From NCBI GenBank assembly GCA_025331435.1, contig JAIWNI010000023.1:248001-312000 (forward strand): 64,000 bases of DNA, read 5' to 3'. The stretch comes from Choanephora cucurbitarum. Taxonomy: Eukaryota; Mucoromycota; Mucoromycetes; Mucorales; Choanephoraceae. Shown one piece after another: positions 36,391-48,769 of the stretch (the stretch's first letter is position 1; each line of letters opens with the position of its first letter). The notes under the pieces were generated by a model. That model was not told where the DNA came from. It saw only the letters and a program-made list of their open reading frames with translations, and made no database searches. Both the position numbers and the translations under genes were made by a program.

Positions 36391-36966
36391 TTAGAATAAA
36401 GCAAAACTACCGATGACCATGCCAGTGATAAGAAGAAAGAGAGAATACGTTTGAGTCAGACTATCGCTCGTCTTGGTCTCTAGATTGGTCTTTGGTGATA
36501 GAGTAGGTAACATGGATCCAGTTGATTTAGAGACCACAGATGGAGTGAGAGTGGCTGAATGATTTTAAAAAAAGTATGTGTGAGTCAAGTCTATCTTCCA
36601 TCTCTATTTCTTACCAATTGGCATCTGAGATGATGTTGTATTCAAAGCTACTTTTTGATCAGGCAGGGTGATAGATGTTGGCCTGATGATGGTTAGTATA
36701 AGATAGAAGCCATTAAGATAATTTGTTTTTTTACCAAGTAGCTGCAATACATCCATTGATACATTCTTTAGAGGGATTATGGATATTACATTGAGTGACA
36801 CATGCATTGGCTGTCTTGACTAAATTATACCACATTAGATTTAACTTTTGATTTTGGTAGAAATAGACTTACCACAGGTATCAATACAAGCCTGTTCTGA
36901 TGGTTTACAGTTACAGCCAGCTGAGACAGAGGCAATTAAGAGTGAGAGAATAATGAATGATTTCAT
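36391..36966 (-). CDS. small secreted 8-cysteine protein, probably surface-anchored
   Basis: Exons 36966-36873, 36819-36735, 36682-36615 and 36554-36391 give 136 aa. A signal peptide (MKSFIILSLLIASVSA) precedes a compact Cys domain: C-x-C-x6-C-x3-C-x6-C-x3-C-x8-C-x3-C, then x4-W-P. A Ser/Thr-rich spacer and a C-terminal hydrophobic tail (SLFLLITGMVIGSFALF) follow, consistent with a GPI signal or a membrane anchor. The spacing differs from CFEM. A paralogue with the same Cys pattern and the same first-intron position lies at 47640-48370. Its stop is 14 bp from the stop of the convergent bZIP gene. Likely a cell-wall or surface protein; function unknown. Confidence 0.85.
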
Positions 36967-37649
36967 GAGTGATTTAAAGAAAGAAAGAAAGAAATGAATC
37001 TATCTTTTATATCTTCTTCTCCCCTATCACCTCCTTTTGCATTTTCTACTCTCTCCTCAAGTCTTTTTTTGTATATAATAAGATAAGAGACTCATTTATC
37101 ACTTTTCTCTCTCTTATAAATTAAAAAGGAGAAGAATGAACAGTGACCATATGGAATGAGGATAGCATAGAAATGTCAGTTTAAAACTTTATTCACTTAT
37201 AAGGGAATTTAAAACAATATGCACAAGCAAAGAAAACCTTAAATGATTGTTTCATAAAGAACTTTATCTCCTTAGAACGCCACGCTAAGAATATAGAGTG
37301 TATAATGATTACTTTAAAAAGAAAGTGCAAGAGCTTTTGAGTAGGACAACTATTGTATCACCAACATGTATAATGCACTCCATCATTGTCACTCTTATTG
37401 ATCTACAGAATAAGGTAGAAATAACCTTATTTGAATTCTACCCTCAAGGTTACTTTAAGGCGTAAAAAGTAATTCATCCAGTTGAATTACCTTAAAAATC
37501 TGTAAAATGGTTACACAATCTATCACGAGGATATATATATCATTTTATTAACATACATAGAGCATAAACAAGAATAAGAAAAGAATTGTTTACATAGAAT
37601 AAAATAGCATACATAAGCGTATCATCAATAGAAATGGGCATAATGAGGT
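36967..37649. other. intergenic
   Basis: Between two minus-strand genes. An AAAG tetranucleotide repeat (about 36974-36993) lies just upstream of the secreted-protein ATG. No gene evident. Confidence 0.45.
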
Positions 37650-38981
37650 TTACCATAAAGAAGAAGGAGAAGAAGCAGTGGAGGAATAAACAGAACTTCT
37701 TCTATCACTTGAAAGTTGTAAAGAAGGTAAAGGTGGTGTGATTGGATAAGAAAGTGATGTAGTGCTTGAGGTAGGACTGTGACTTGTTTGAATCTGGTTA
37801 TCATAATAATAAATGTTGTTAAAGATGGCTGAGGTAGCAGACTCAATTGTCTCTATTGGAATCTCATCCCAGGACCATGTATTCCAGTCTGCCAATGTAC
37901 GTATGTCCACCTTACGCTTGGCTGCCTTCAAAAATAACTCGGGTGGTCTTACTTTTGTGTGACGGAGATAATAGCTCTTGCAGGTTTCACACCAATGTCC
38001 ATGGCCACATAGATTGCGATACCATTGATGTGTCTCTTGTACTTTACAGTTTGCACATGATTTCTGTTGTCGACTAGGGGTGTAGAACATGGGTTCTTCT
38101 GCTGGTTGAATACGTGGTCCTGGTCGGTTGGCAACAATCAATCGCAAGGGCCGAGATTCACCATGCTTCAGTTGATACCGGTAACAGGCAACACAGAGAC
38201 GTCGTCTGGAGGCAGGTTTTGTATTGCAGTTAGAACACATTGGCTTAAACTTAACTGGTCTAGGCTGATGAAGTAACAAGAGTAAAGCTGGATAGAGAGC
38301 AGGTTGATGGCTGTTATGTTGTCCATAGAACAGGTCAGGTCGAGGTAAGTTGCGGTAATCAAGTCCTGCATGATCAAATAAGAAATCAGCCAACTCAATG
38401 GCCGATTTGAGTTTAAATGGATCAAACTGATGGAGATTGAATCGAAATAAGGTATTCAAGACATGATTCAGACGGTAGATGTGGTCTTCTTTGGCCAGAT
38501 TGGCATTCTCCAGGAACCGTACATCTGTCCTGCCAGGTGTGGTACCATGTTGGGTATAGCGAAAGAGATGAAGTAACCAGGTAGGGAAAAAGATAAATTC
38601 AGGTGAAACAAGTTGGCTTTTGGCACTCTCAGCACGAAAGAAGACAGCCAACATCCTCATCTGTTGAGATAGTTCAGTGGATCGAATGGGTCGAGATGCC
38701 TTACTGGTGCCAATGTGGCATCGAAAAGAACCATTCATGTGCCTGCCTATGACCTTGATATGGGCCGGAATGGTAGTGTGATGATCGACTGAAGTGAGGA
38801 TAGCATCCGTCAATGAGTTTCTTTCGTTTGATGTCTGGACAAGATAGCCTGATTGTTGGAGAGCAGATTGCCATAGTGACATGAGTTGATCATCATGAAC
38901 AGCTAGATTGGCTGATTCGATTCTGATTGGCTCTAGTTTGGTAGTGATCTGTTGAGGTAATAAAAGCTCTGTGATGTTCAT
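37650..38981 (-). CDS. double GATA-like zinc-finger protein
   Basis: Intronless 443-aa frame. The C-terminal half carries two C4 fingers. The first is C249-x2-C252-x10-C263-x2-C266 (CSNCNTKPASRRRLCVACYR), followed by LKHGESRP. The second is C309-x2-C312-x18-C331-x2-C334 (CANCKVQETHQWYRNLC...CETCKSYYLRH), followed by VRPPEL. The second has the canonical x18 GATA loop with the Trp. The first has a shortened loop but keeps the GATA-like CxxCYxYxLKHGxxRP tail. The N-terminal 240 residues lack a recognised domain, and a Ser-rich tail ends the protein. Probably a transcription factor; whether the fingers bind GATA sites is uncertain. Confidence 0.75.
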   Translation of the reverse strand: MNITELLLPQQITTKLEPIRIESANLAVHDDQLMSLWQSALQQSGYLVQTSNERNSLTDAILTSVDHHTTIPAHIKVIGRHMNGSFRCHIGTSKASRPIRSTELSQQMRMLAVFFRAESAKSQLVSPEFIFFPTWLLHLFRYTQHGTTPGRTDVRFLENANLAKEDHIYRLNHVLNTLFRFNLHQFDPFKLKSAIELADFLFDHAGLDYRNLPRPDLFYGQHNSHQPALYPALLLLLHQPRPVKFKPMCSNCNTKPASRRRLCVACYRYQLKHGESRPLRLIVANRPGPRIQPAEEPMFYTPSRQQKSCANCKVQETHQWYRNLCGHGHWCETCKSYYLRHTKVRPPELFLKAAKRKVDIRTLADWNTWSWDEIPIETIESATSAIFNNIYYYDNQIQTSHSPTSSTTSLSYPITPPLPSLQLSSDRRSSVYSSTASSPSSLW

Positions 38982-39751
38982 GATGTAAATAAATAAAAGA
39001 AAGAAAGCAATGAAAAAATTAAACTAGAGTATTTATATACTTTTTTTTTGTTGTTGTTGATTTAATAATACGATTTATTGATATGATAGATTTCCTCCTC
39101 TTTTTAAATTTTTTCCGTTTCTTTCTTTGTCTAATTTAATATTGGCTTTTTCATTGTCTGAATTCACGAGATAATATGGTGAACAACCATGTCCACTCCT
39201 TTTTGTTACAGATAAAACTATATTTAGCTCATACTGTTCTCGAGAACAAAATGATTATGTGACAACTTTCTAATACGCGTTTCTTTTTTTAATGCTCTTT
39301 CGTCCAATTCCAAATTAAGCTCTACACTTATATAAAAAAAAAAAAAGGGAAAAAGAGAGAGAGAGAGAGAGATAAACAATGAAAATACTTGAAAGCAAAA
39401 TTACACTTTATAAACTATATAAGACTGCAGATCCAACTAAACATAGTCTATAAATGGCATCAAAGAAAATGCCGAAAATTGATGTTTATATCAACCAACA
39501 TACTTATAAGATAGGCGCACACTTGGTCATGAATTCCATTTAATTCTTTGTTATAAAGGTTCGTGAAACCACTGATCATTCTTGACGTAGAGAGAGAGAA
39601 AAAAAAGTCAATGTAATTCAATCACCGCATTTTAATTTTATCAAAAAATAATAATAATAGATGACCTTTCACTCTTTTTTTTTTTTTATATCGTCTTTAA
39701 AAAACATCAAAAAAAGAACAGAAAAAGGGAAATCTTCAAACGATAGGGGTT
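38982..39751. other. intergenic, divergent promoter region
   Basis: Between the divergent GATA-like and TOG genes. Contains A-runs and a GA repeat (39356-39371). No gene seen. Confidence 0.45.
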
Positions 39752-42700
39752 ATGAGTGCACCAGAAGAGGACTTTTCTTCTTTGTCTATTGTTGACAAAT
39801 TACAACACAAGGTAATGAGTGTGTGATGATGTTCTCTCTCTTCATCTGACCTTTTTTTTTTTTTTATATGATCAGTCCTGGAAGGCGCGTTTACAAGCCT
39901 GTGAAGAACTTACGAAATTACTTCATAAAACAGTAGAAGATTCAGATTTTGATACCTATGAACCTTACTTGAAAAAACTAGCTACGGAAGCAAATGCTGT
40001 AGCTCAAGAAGCAGGTCTTTCTGCCATTATTGAATACGTCACAAATGCACCTCATGCATCCAAGTAAGTCCACAAATGATAAAATCTTTGCATTCTAATT
40101 TCGATTTAGTTCTCGTGAAACAGTCGTACCTGCCCTGGTGGAGAAATGTCTTGGAGCAACCAAGGCAGGCACCAAACAGAAAGCAACCGATATTATCTTA
40201 CTTTATGCAGAAATAGACACACCGGATCCTGTGCTGGTAAGTGATAGCTCACGGTAAATATAGATTGACTCACCTATGGAAAGGAATTCGTCTTGCCTGG
40301 TCTCAATGCCAAACAACCTAAATTAGTGACTCAGACAGTCTTTGTGATCAAGGAACTCGTTCGACAGTTCGGTATCAAGAAAGTCAGTCCAAAGCCTATC
40401 ATCAAACTATTGCCTAAACTATTTGGACATACAGACAAAAATGTGCGAGCAGAGACATTTGCATTGACAACAGAACTCTATCGATGGATTGGACAGCCTA
40501 TGATGGCTAGTTTATCTGATCTAAAGCCTGTGCAACTCAAGGAACTGGAAGAGGCATTCTCCAAGTTACCAGCCGATAAACCCAAACCAGAACGATTGAT
40601 TCGAGCTGAACAGGCAATAGAAGAAGAACCTGAAGAACAACCTCAGGAAGATATGGGTAGGGTTGTAGATTGAGATAAAGATCGATTGAAATAACCTTGA
40701 TGATGTAGGTGATGATCAGGCTGAAGATATGGAAGTAGATGAGGCAGATGCATTTGATTTTGCTGATCCTGTGGACATTACAGCTAAATTACCTAGTAAC
40801 TTTAATGAATTGATCGTATCCAAGAAATGGCAAGAAAGAAGAGAAGCCTTAGATGCTCTATTAGAACAAGCAAAGACACCCAAGATTCTGGATAAAGATT
40901 ACAGTGAATTGATAGGTCATTTGGTCAAAGTAAGTCATATTCTGTTGTTATTGATTTCATACTAAATTATAATGATGAAGCGTATCAATGATTCCAACAT
41001 TCTCTTGGTGGGTGCAACTGCATCTTGTGTGGAAGCCATTGCAACAGGCTTAAGAACTGAATTTGGCAAATACAAGCCATTGATTGCACCTGTCATGATT
41101 GAGAAACTGAAAGAGAGAAAACCAGCTATTCTAGAACAACTGGCCAACGGTCTCAATGCCGTATTTGCCTCTGTGCCCATGTCAGAACTGATTGAGGATG
41201 TCACGGTCGCCTCAAAACACAAGAACCCTCAAGTGCGATCTGAATCATTCAAGTTGGTGTCTCGACGACTGAAGGAAGTGCGTGAGATGCCTGGTAAGGG
41301 TGAGATCAAGGCATTTGCAGACATGTTTAAGAAATTGTTGGATGATGCGGATGCCAATGCGCGTGAGGCAGGTGCTGAGGGTTTAGGTACATTGATGAAA
41401 TTGATTGGTGAAAAACCCATGTTGGCCTTCATTGATGGTCTGGATGATATCAAGATGGGCAAGATCAAGGAAGCTTGTGAGAAGGCCACAGTGAAAGCAA
41501 AACCACCTAAAAAGGCCGCACCACCGGTTGTTAAAAAACCTACACCCATCAAAAAGCCTGTTGCTAAACCCAAACCCAAGGCAGAACCCATGGTGGTGGA
41601 TGATGGACCTGCAGAAGACATGAGTGCCACTCTATCTCCTCCTAAACGCAAACCACCTGCTCGTTTATCCTCAGGCACAGCCAAAAAGCCAGCCCTCTCT
41701 TCTAAACCGAAACCAGCACCAGCACCAGCCAAGAAGAGTGCGAAATTACCACCCGCAAGTGGACCTGAAGAGATTCGATACAAGTACTCTCAAGAAGATG
41801 CGGAAGCACGCGCCACGGACTATATCCCTGAATCAATCCATACTGACTTGCAGCAGGCACAATGGAAATTACGTTTGGCCGCAATGGAATCGTTGTGTAA
41901 GCATCTTGAACAAGAGGTAGAAGAGACAGAGCCTGAGATTGTGATTCGATCGTTATCAAAGAAACCGGGATGGAAGGAAATGAACTTTCAGGTGATGGGC
42001 AAGATCTTTGGCGCCATCCAGACCCTGACTGAGTCTCCCAAGTTCAACAAGGCATGTGCTGCCCTCTCTATCCCTGTCATGGTGGAGAAGTTGGGTGATA
42101 TCAAGCTAAAGAAGCCTGCAGGCGAATGCTTGGTGGCCATTGCCGAAAGTATTTCTCTTGAATTTGTCTTTTCTCAATCCTATCCAGTTCTCAAGAAAGC
42201 CAAGTCGCCCAAGGTGTTGGCAGATTCCTTGTTATGGATTCATTCGGCCTTGACGGATTTCGGCATTGCAGGTCTTCAGATTCGTGACCTGATTGACTTG
42301 CTTAAGTTTGGTTTAGGTAACACAAATGCTTCTGTCAGAACAAGTGCTGTTACTGTCTTGGGTGTTCTTCGACAATACATTGGTCCAGGTAAACTAAATA
42401 AAAGAAGATAAAGAAAGTACTAACTTGTTATATTTTAGAAATCAAATCATTTGTGGAAGATGTAAGCCCTGCTTTGTTGAGTACAATTGAACAAGAATTT
42501 GAAAAGGTATCCAAAATGGATCCTCCTCAACCTACCAAATTCTCTAAAGGAGCTGCTGCCGCGCCTGCAAGCTCAAGTAAGGGGGAAAGTCATGCACCCA
42601 GTGCCGGCAATACTGGTGCCGATGAAGACCCATTGGATGCCTTGTTCCCAAGACAAGATATCTCTGGCCCACTAGCCAAGACGGTAGCCGAATGCAGTGA

Positions 42701-45700
42701 TGCCAACTGGAAGATCCGTAAAGAGGGTCTAGAGAAAGTCCAGGCGATTCTTGCTGGCGCCAATAACCGTATCAAGCCTTCCTTGGGTGGCGATTTCCCA
42801 GGCGTCCTGAAGCAAAGATTGGCTGATAGTAACAAGATTCTGCAGATGACAGCTGTTGATATCACAGGTGCACTGGCTCTGGCGATGGGAAAACCGTTTG
42901 ATAAATACGCTAAACTCTTTACGGGTCCTTTGATCTCTGTCTTGTCCGACAACAAATCAAACGTGCGTGCCTCTGGTCTGACTGCGTTGGAAAATATCCG
43001 CAAGACCTGCTCGATGGAGCAGATGGCATCTGTGTTTGGCACCAGTCTAGCCAATGAAGCGCCCTTGTTGCGAAAGGAGTTCCTGACATGGTTTGCGACG
43101 GCCATCAAGGAAGAACAGGAGGCGAGTCGGTACGATCTGGCAGGCATGATCACGCCCATGTTTTCCTGTCTTCAAGACCGTAATGCAGATGTAAGAAAGG
43201 CAGCACAGGCAGCCTTGCCCGAACTGATTCGTGCGGTCGGCTATGACGCTGTGGCCAGCAAGACTAGCGAGCTCAAGGCTGCACAACGCCAGACGGTGAT
43301 GCCATTGGTAGAGGCTGCAAGGGGTAACGCACCTTCGTCTGCCAAGAAACGTCCCGAGACAGTTGAAGATCATGCTCCCAAATCGCCTGCATCTACACCC
43401 AGTCGTATCAAGACAGTCTCGCGTAAGAAAGTGGGTATTCCAGCTCCTCGATCGACTCCAGCAGCAGTATCACAAGCTGCACCTGCTGTGGAGGAGACAG
43501 TCGCACCTGTTCTCACAAGTGATGCGCGTGCTAAGGCTGTGCGTGCCAAGAAGGAGATCCGATGGCAGTTTGATGCTCCTCGTCCAGATGTGATTGACGC
43601 CCTCAAGTCTCTGTTTGATGCCAACATGAGTCCTCAACTCAATAGTCTGTTGTTCAGTAGTAGTCAGTATGCAGAGCGTGATCGTCTGAATGGCCTGACC
43701 ATGTTGAACGAATGTCTTGCTTCTCCTGAGGTGTGTATGAACAAATACCAAGTTGATTTCTCGGACATGAAGGCACGTTATGTGGCCAATGCCGATTTGA
43801 TCTTCAAGTATCTGACCATTCGATTCTTTGATACGAACACCAGTATGTTGATCAAGTGTCTGGATATTGCACAAAACTTGGTTGCTGTGTTGGATGAAGA
43901 AGAGTACAGTTTGTCTGAATATGAAGCCGTCTCTTTCCTGCCTTTCTTGATCAACAAAGTGGGTGATCCTAAGGAAGTAATGCGTCAACGTATTCGTGCT
44001 ATCTTCAAATCGATCTGTCGTATCTATCCTGCTAGTAAGATGTTGAATTACCTTTTGGATGCTGCAGCTACCTCCAAGAACGCCAAAGCGCGCGCTGAAT
44101 GCCTTGAAGAGATAGCCTCTCTGATTCAGAAAAATGGCATGTCTGTCATGTTACCCAACAAGGCCTTGCCTGCTATTGCTACTCATATTGGAGATAAAGA
44201 TAACAGTGTTCGTTCTGCTGCCCTGAATGCTGTTGCACAAGCCTATATCTTAGTAGGTGATGCTGTAATGAAATACATGACAAGACTTGGTGATAAAGAA
44301 AAGAGCATGTTGGAAGAAAGATTAAAAGTAAGTTGTTTTAATTAAGAAAGAGAGAGAGAGTCATTTACCATTTTCTTTCTTTCTTTCTTTCATAAGCGTA
44401 CCAAACCCTCTGCCAGTGTGCTTGCTGCTGTTGAAAAGGAACAACGGGCCAAACAAGAAGCAGAAGAAATGGAAGAAAACGAGTTACCTTCACTTAGTAA
44501 CCTACCACGTCCTGGAGGAAGATCACAGATCGGTAGACCTCGTAGTAGTCCTCAGCGTTCAGTTCATCATGTACAAAGTATACCCGAACCAGAGCCTATG
44601 GAAGATGTCACTGATGATTATGGAAATATGGTACCTGAACCACAACAAGATCATCGTCATCAAGGATTACGACCTCCTCAACAACATTATAATTACAACC
44701 AACCTCAACAGCAACAACAGCCTTATGGTCAACAAGAAGAAATTGTAGATTATCTGATTGCTCAAATCACAAGTGGCGATCCTCAACCTAGTATTGAAGC
44801 ACTCAAGAGTCTAGACAAGTTCTTGACACAAAACCCTGAAGCCATCTTGCCTGATATTGAACGATTAATCAATGCCATCACACTCCAAGTCAGACTGGCT
44901 TATTCTTCAGTAGACCCACGTCAGCCAGCCACCACTCGACTGTGTAAGCATCTGGTCAATGCACTCGTCTTGTTGTTTTCCAATAAAGACCTGGCCTGTG
45001 CAGTACCTCAAAGTGCACTGCATCATCTGTTACAAGAACTAGCAGCCCGTCTGTTGGATCAAAAGATGCTGGCATTGGAATCAGGCCCTCAACTGTCCAA
45101 GGCGCTCAATGTAGCCATGGTCAAGGTACTTGAGAACAGTGCGCGAAATGTCACATTTAGGTAAGATACCATCAGACCTGTTCGATTTTCCTTTTTTTTT
45201 TTTCAACTCACGATTTTTATAGTGCATTGTTGGCCATTCTAGGTCAATGTTCTGCTAATTTACGTCCTGGCGATTCACCTACAGCGAAAGATACCAAATA
45301 TACAGAACTGATCATGAAATGTCTATGGAAATTAGCAAAGACCATTCAAGAGAACCTTCGGACCAACACACTTAATCCAGATGAATTGTTGTACGAAATC
45401 AATCAATTCTTCATTACCACACCTCCTGCTGAATGGAAACGAAGGGCTGCTGAAAAGGTACCCTTGGGTGAAATGCCCTTGAGGACCGTCAAGACCTTAT
45501 TGCTTGAACTCGTCAATGGATTAGGTGATTCCATCTTTCAACATTTGACATTGATCGAAAACCCTCAGAGTAGCAGTGTCTATCCTTACCTTCATCATAT
45601 GCTTGAAGCCTGTCGCAAAAAGGATCGATTGCAGCAACAACCCCATATGTCCTATTCACCTCAACAGCCTATCCGAACACTTCAGCAATCGCCTGTCTAT

Positions 45701-46921
45701 GCACAACCATCACCTCAACAACAAGACTACTTGGGTCATTCGGCCATGAGTCGTCCTGCTTCAGCATCTTCTTTTAAATCCAATACCATGATGAGAACAC
45801 CCTCTGTTACCTCACACCCCTCTTCTGTCGAAGGCGATCACCATGATATGTCTACCGGCAGTCCTCGTTTAAATGCATCTTCATTGAACAACAATACCGC
45901 CATCAATCATTCAGTGCAGCCCATGCAGATCGATGAGCCTTCACCTAAAGACGGAACACCACAGCCTCTTTCTGATTATGACCTAAACGTGACCTTGACT
46001 CGTATCTTCCAGAAGATCGGCACACGAGACCAAACCAAACAGGTAAAAAGCCCTCTCTCCCTTTGAGACATGAGACTGCAGTCTGATACTCACCATTACT
46101 TTTCTATTGACACATAAAAAAAGGGTATTATTGAGCTTTATGAATTTCAAAAGAGTTATCCACTTGCTGAAGCCAAGGTAAACAACTTCCTTGTACAAAC
46201 AGGCACCTATTTCCAAAGTTATATTAGACGAGGTCTCAGCAACCTGGCTGCTGAAGACAACGAATCACATGCTGCTGCTCAAGCCAAAGCACAACAGGCA
46301 CAACCATCTCCACCTCTTCAAACTCCCGTTTCAACACAACCGACATCTACCCTTGCTTCCCCTAATCTAAATGCAGTTTCGTCTAGCTCTCTCGACCATA
46401 CCAACTCCACCTCTATTTTAGATCAAACAGCCGAACGAGTCCCTGTTGATTCCATGTCAAGAAGTGAGATGCGTTCTAGTTTACACGCAGGAGGTAAGAT
46501 TTTTTTTTATTTTAAAAGGACAACACAACTCATTCTGTTCTAGATGATACAGCAGAGATCAAACTTAGACTGTTACGGCTACAACAAAAGTTTGGTTACA
46601 AGACAGATGTAAGTTGGATAGATAAACAAAAAAGAGAGAGAGAGAAATTGATTTAAAGATGTTTAGGTTATGGAAGACACATCAGGGTCTAGCCATGCTG
46701 CTGGCCTAAGTGCTTCATCTGATACCACCAACCGATATGAGAGTTCAACGTCCTACAGTAGTTATTCTTCTCGTAGACAATCTGGCTTAAACCAAGATTA
46801 TGTACAGCGTGAAACAGGTCAAGGTGAATCTGATCGACAACAATCTGTATCTGCTCTTAAAGAAAAGATAGCCAAAATGAAACAAGTCATTAATTCTGCT
46901 GCTTCTTCACCTAATCTGTAA
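39752..46921 (+). CDS. XMAP215/ch-TOG family microtubule polymerase
   Basis: Microtubule plus-end polymerase that binds tubulin through TOG domains (yeast Stu2, fission yeast Alp14/Dis1, animal XMAP215). Twelve exons: 39752-39811, 39876-40063, 40110-40236, 40284-40656, 40709-40929, 40981-42388, 42439-44327, 44397-45160, 45223-46042, 46124-46493, 46544-46608 and 46667-46921, giving 2179 aa. HEAT-type TOG domains recur at roughly 15-240, 265-505, 595-790, 850-1090 and 1150-1420. An acidic linker (about 215-260) and a Lys/Pro-rich basic linker (about 505-580) separate the first three. A conserved C-terminal helical module (EIVDYLIAQITSGDPQPSIE, about 1530 onward) follows, then a Gln/Pro/Ser-rich tail. 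TOG1 starts SWKARLQACEELTKLL. Yeast homologues have two TOGs per chain, so a five-TOG array is animal-like. Domain boundaries are by eye. Confidence 0.94.
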
Positions 46922-47639
46922 TTTCTGTTCATAATGTAGCTTAATTAAAAGAAAAAAAAAAGCAAATAATAAGTTTAAAATGAGTGCATTGACGATACAA
47001 AAAAAAATGTTTTCTTGTGTAAGGTTGCACATTACTTTTTTGACATTTGGGAACACAAGAAATGGATAATGATCTATTTCTTTGTTGTCAATCCTACTTT
47101 ATTCTATCATTCGGCCGAACAAATTAACAGATTGTTAGATCCTTTAAGCCTTTGAAGTTCCGCTACTGATCGGATCAATCGGGCTGAAAGTGGATCTTGT
47201 TGTTCTGATAGAGACGCACTATTTGAATCCGAAGAAACCAAGTTATCTGACGTGTTATAATCCTCCTGATTCTTTTAATTTAGAGTCATTATGGAACGTT
47301 TGTTTGGTACCTTTAGTATCATCATATAACCAAAAAAGAAAGTGGCGATTGAAAAAAAAAATCAACACTAATCTTTCTCCTTAAAGTACGCTTGTTTACT
47401 AAACTCCAAATTCTGAAAAAAGCTTCTCTGTTGTTGCGTAGTTTCAAATTCATTGTCACCTTATAATCAATAGAGTGCTGTATTTATCGAAATGATGTAA
47501 ACATTCAATTTCGGCTCTTGAAAGAGAATGGTATCATTGTCTCAAGATAAGCATGACAATCTCCGATTCACTTCTTTATAAATAGCAGGTTTCCCTATTT
47601 CTTTCTTTCTTTTTCTTCTTTTCATTTAATCTATTCATC
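46922..47639. other. intergenic with a minus-strand coding-like segment
   Basis: On the minus strand, 47255-47107 reads NTSDNLVSSDSNSASLSEQQ, then DPLSARLIRSVAELQRLKGS and a TGA. This is protein-like, resembling the C-terminal exon of a small gene. Upstream (47470-47340) another frame begins MNLKLRNNREAFFRIWSLVN. I could not splice them with confidence. No family recognised. Confidence 0.3.
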
Positions 47640-48370
47640 ATGAAGATCTCTATTCTTGGCTTAGCTGCTGTTGCCTTCAGTTTACACAGTGTCTTTGCTG
47701 CTACTTGTGATTGTAATGCTGGTGACACTGCCTGTCAATCTAAATGTGGTATGTAACTCAACACAATAACACTAGAGAAATCATACAACTCAATACTGTT
47801 TTAATTCAAGTTGAAAATACCAACAGTTGTATCAGTAACTGTAATGGCAATGTAGATTGTTACCAAAATTGTATCGACAGCAACTGGCCTGGTATTCCTC
47901 GTACCAAGACTGAATCAGCAACTGTAGGTGCTACCACAACACAGAATGCTTCTGCATCTAGCTCTGCATCTGCTTCTCGTTCTGCTGCAGCCTCTACATC
48001 TGCTGCTGCATCTGCTGCAGCATCTGCCGCTACATCTGTTGCTGTTTCTGCTGCTTCATCTCGATCTGTTGCTTCTGTTTCTGCTGCTTCTTCTATTGCT
48101 GTTAGCGCTGCCCCTTCTTTATCTGCTGTCTCTTCCACTTCTCTTGCCAGTGTTTCTTCACCTGCTATTTCAGGTTCTACCACCGACATTGTGCTTAGTA
48201 TTGCCTCCAGTACTGCTTCTAACTCTGTTCGTGCTTCTAGCTCTGTTGCCCGTGCTTCTGTCACTGCCTCAGCCTCTACTACTCCTAGCCCTAATGCTGC
48301 CAACAAGAATTCTGCACTTGGCTTAGCTGCCTTGACTGCAGGTGCTGCCGTTGCTCTCTTTGTATATTAA
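47640..48370 (+). CDS. secreted 8-cysteine, Ser/Ala-rich cell-surface protein
   Basis: Two exons (47640-47748, 47811-48370; 222 aa). A signal peptide (MKISILGLAAVAFSLHSVFA) is followed by C-x-C-x6-C-x3-C-x6-C-x3-C-x5-C-x3-C-x4-W-P, the same framework as the protein at 36391-36966. The single intron falls at the identical place, after the fourth Cys in phase 1. Residues about 75-200 are a Ser/Ala/Thr repeat-like region, likely O-mannosylated. The C-terminus (ALGLAALTAGAAVALFVY) is a GPI-type hydrophobic tail. This architecture fits a cell-wall-anchored protein. The opposite-strand Leu/Ala/Glu-rich frames are mirror images of the repeat and are not genes. Confidence 0.88.
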
Positions 48371-48769
48371 TTTCCTCCTTATTAGAACAATTTCAATTTT
48401 TTTTTGTAACACATGAATAATAATAAAAAATTTTTTTGTTACATAATACGTAAAGACCTTGAATCGAACAACACACACTTTCCCTAACACTAAACTACCT
48501 AATAGAATCCAAGCATGTTTGCAAGATTACGCGTCTTGAACAATTTAAATCAAAATGGATAGTTACAAATGATTTATTTGTTTTTTTTTAAAAAAAAAAA
48601 TAAGCGTGTCATAGAATAAACATTACAAAAAGAATAAGTCCAAATCCAGCTTGGAAATAGAATTTTTTTTCTCTTTTTTAGAAAAAAGGAGCATAGGGTA
48701 TGTTACATAGCAATAGATTATCATAATTCATAAAGCATAATCAATTGATTTTCTGCATGATTTCTTGTT
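48371..48769. other. intergenic (convergent 3' ends)
   Basis: Shared 3' region of the secreted-protein gene and the minus-strand WRKY-like gene. T- and A-homopolymers are visible (48408-48440, 48582-48602). No gene. Confidence 0.5.

Noticed and set aside
44374..44390. TTTC tetranucleotide repeats as possible CRISPR-like or regulatory array
   Set aside because: Short microsatellite in an intron polypyrimidine tract; no spacers, and CRISPR is not expected in a fungal nuclear genome.
47860..48326. Long Ala/Glu-rich (minus) and Leu-rich (plus) open frames over the secreted Ser/Ala-rich protein
   Set aside because: They are alternate-frame readings of the TCT/GCT repeat; only the signal-peptide frame splices sensibly.
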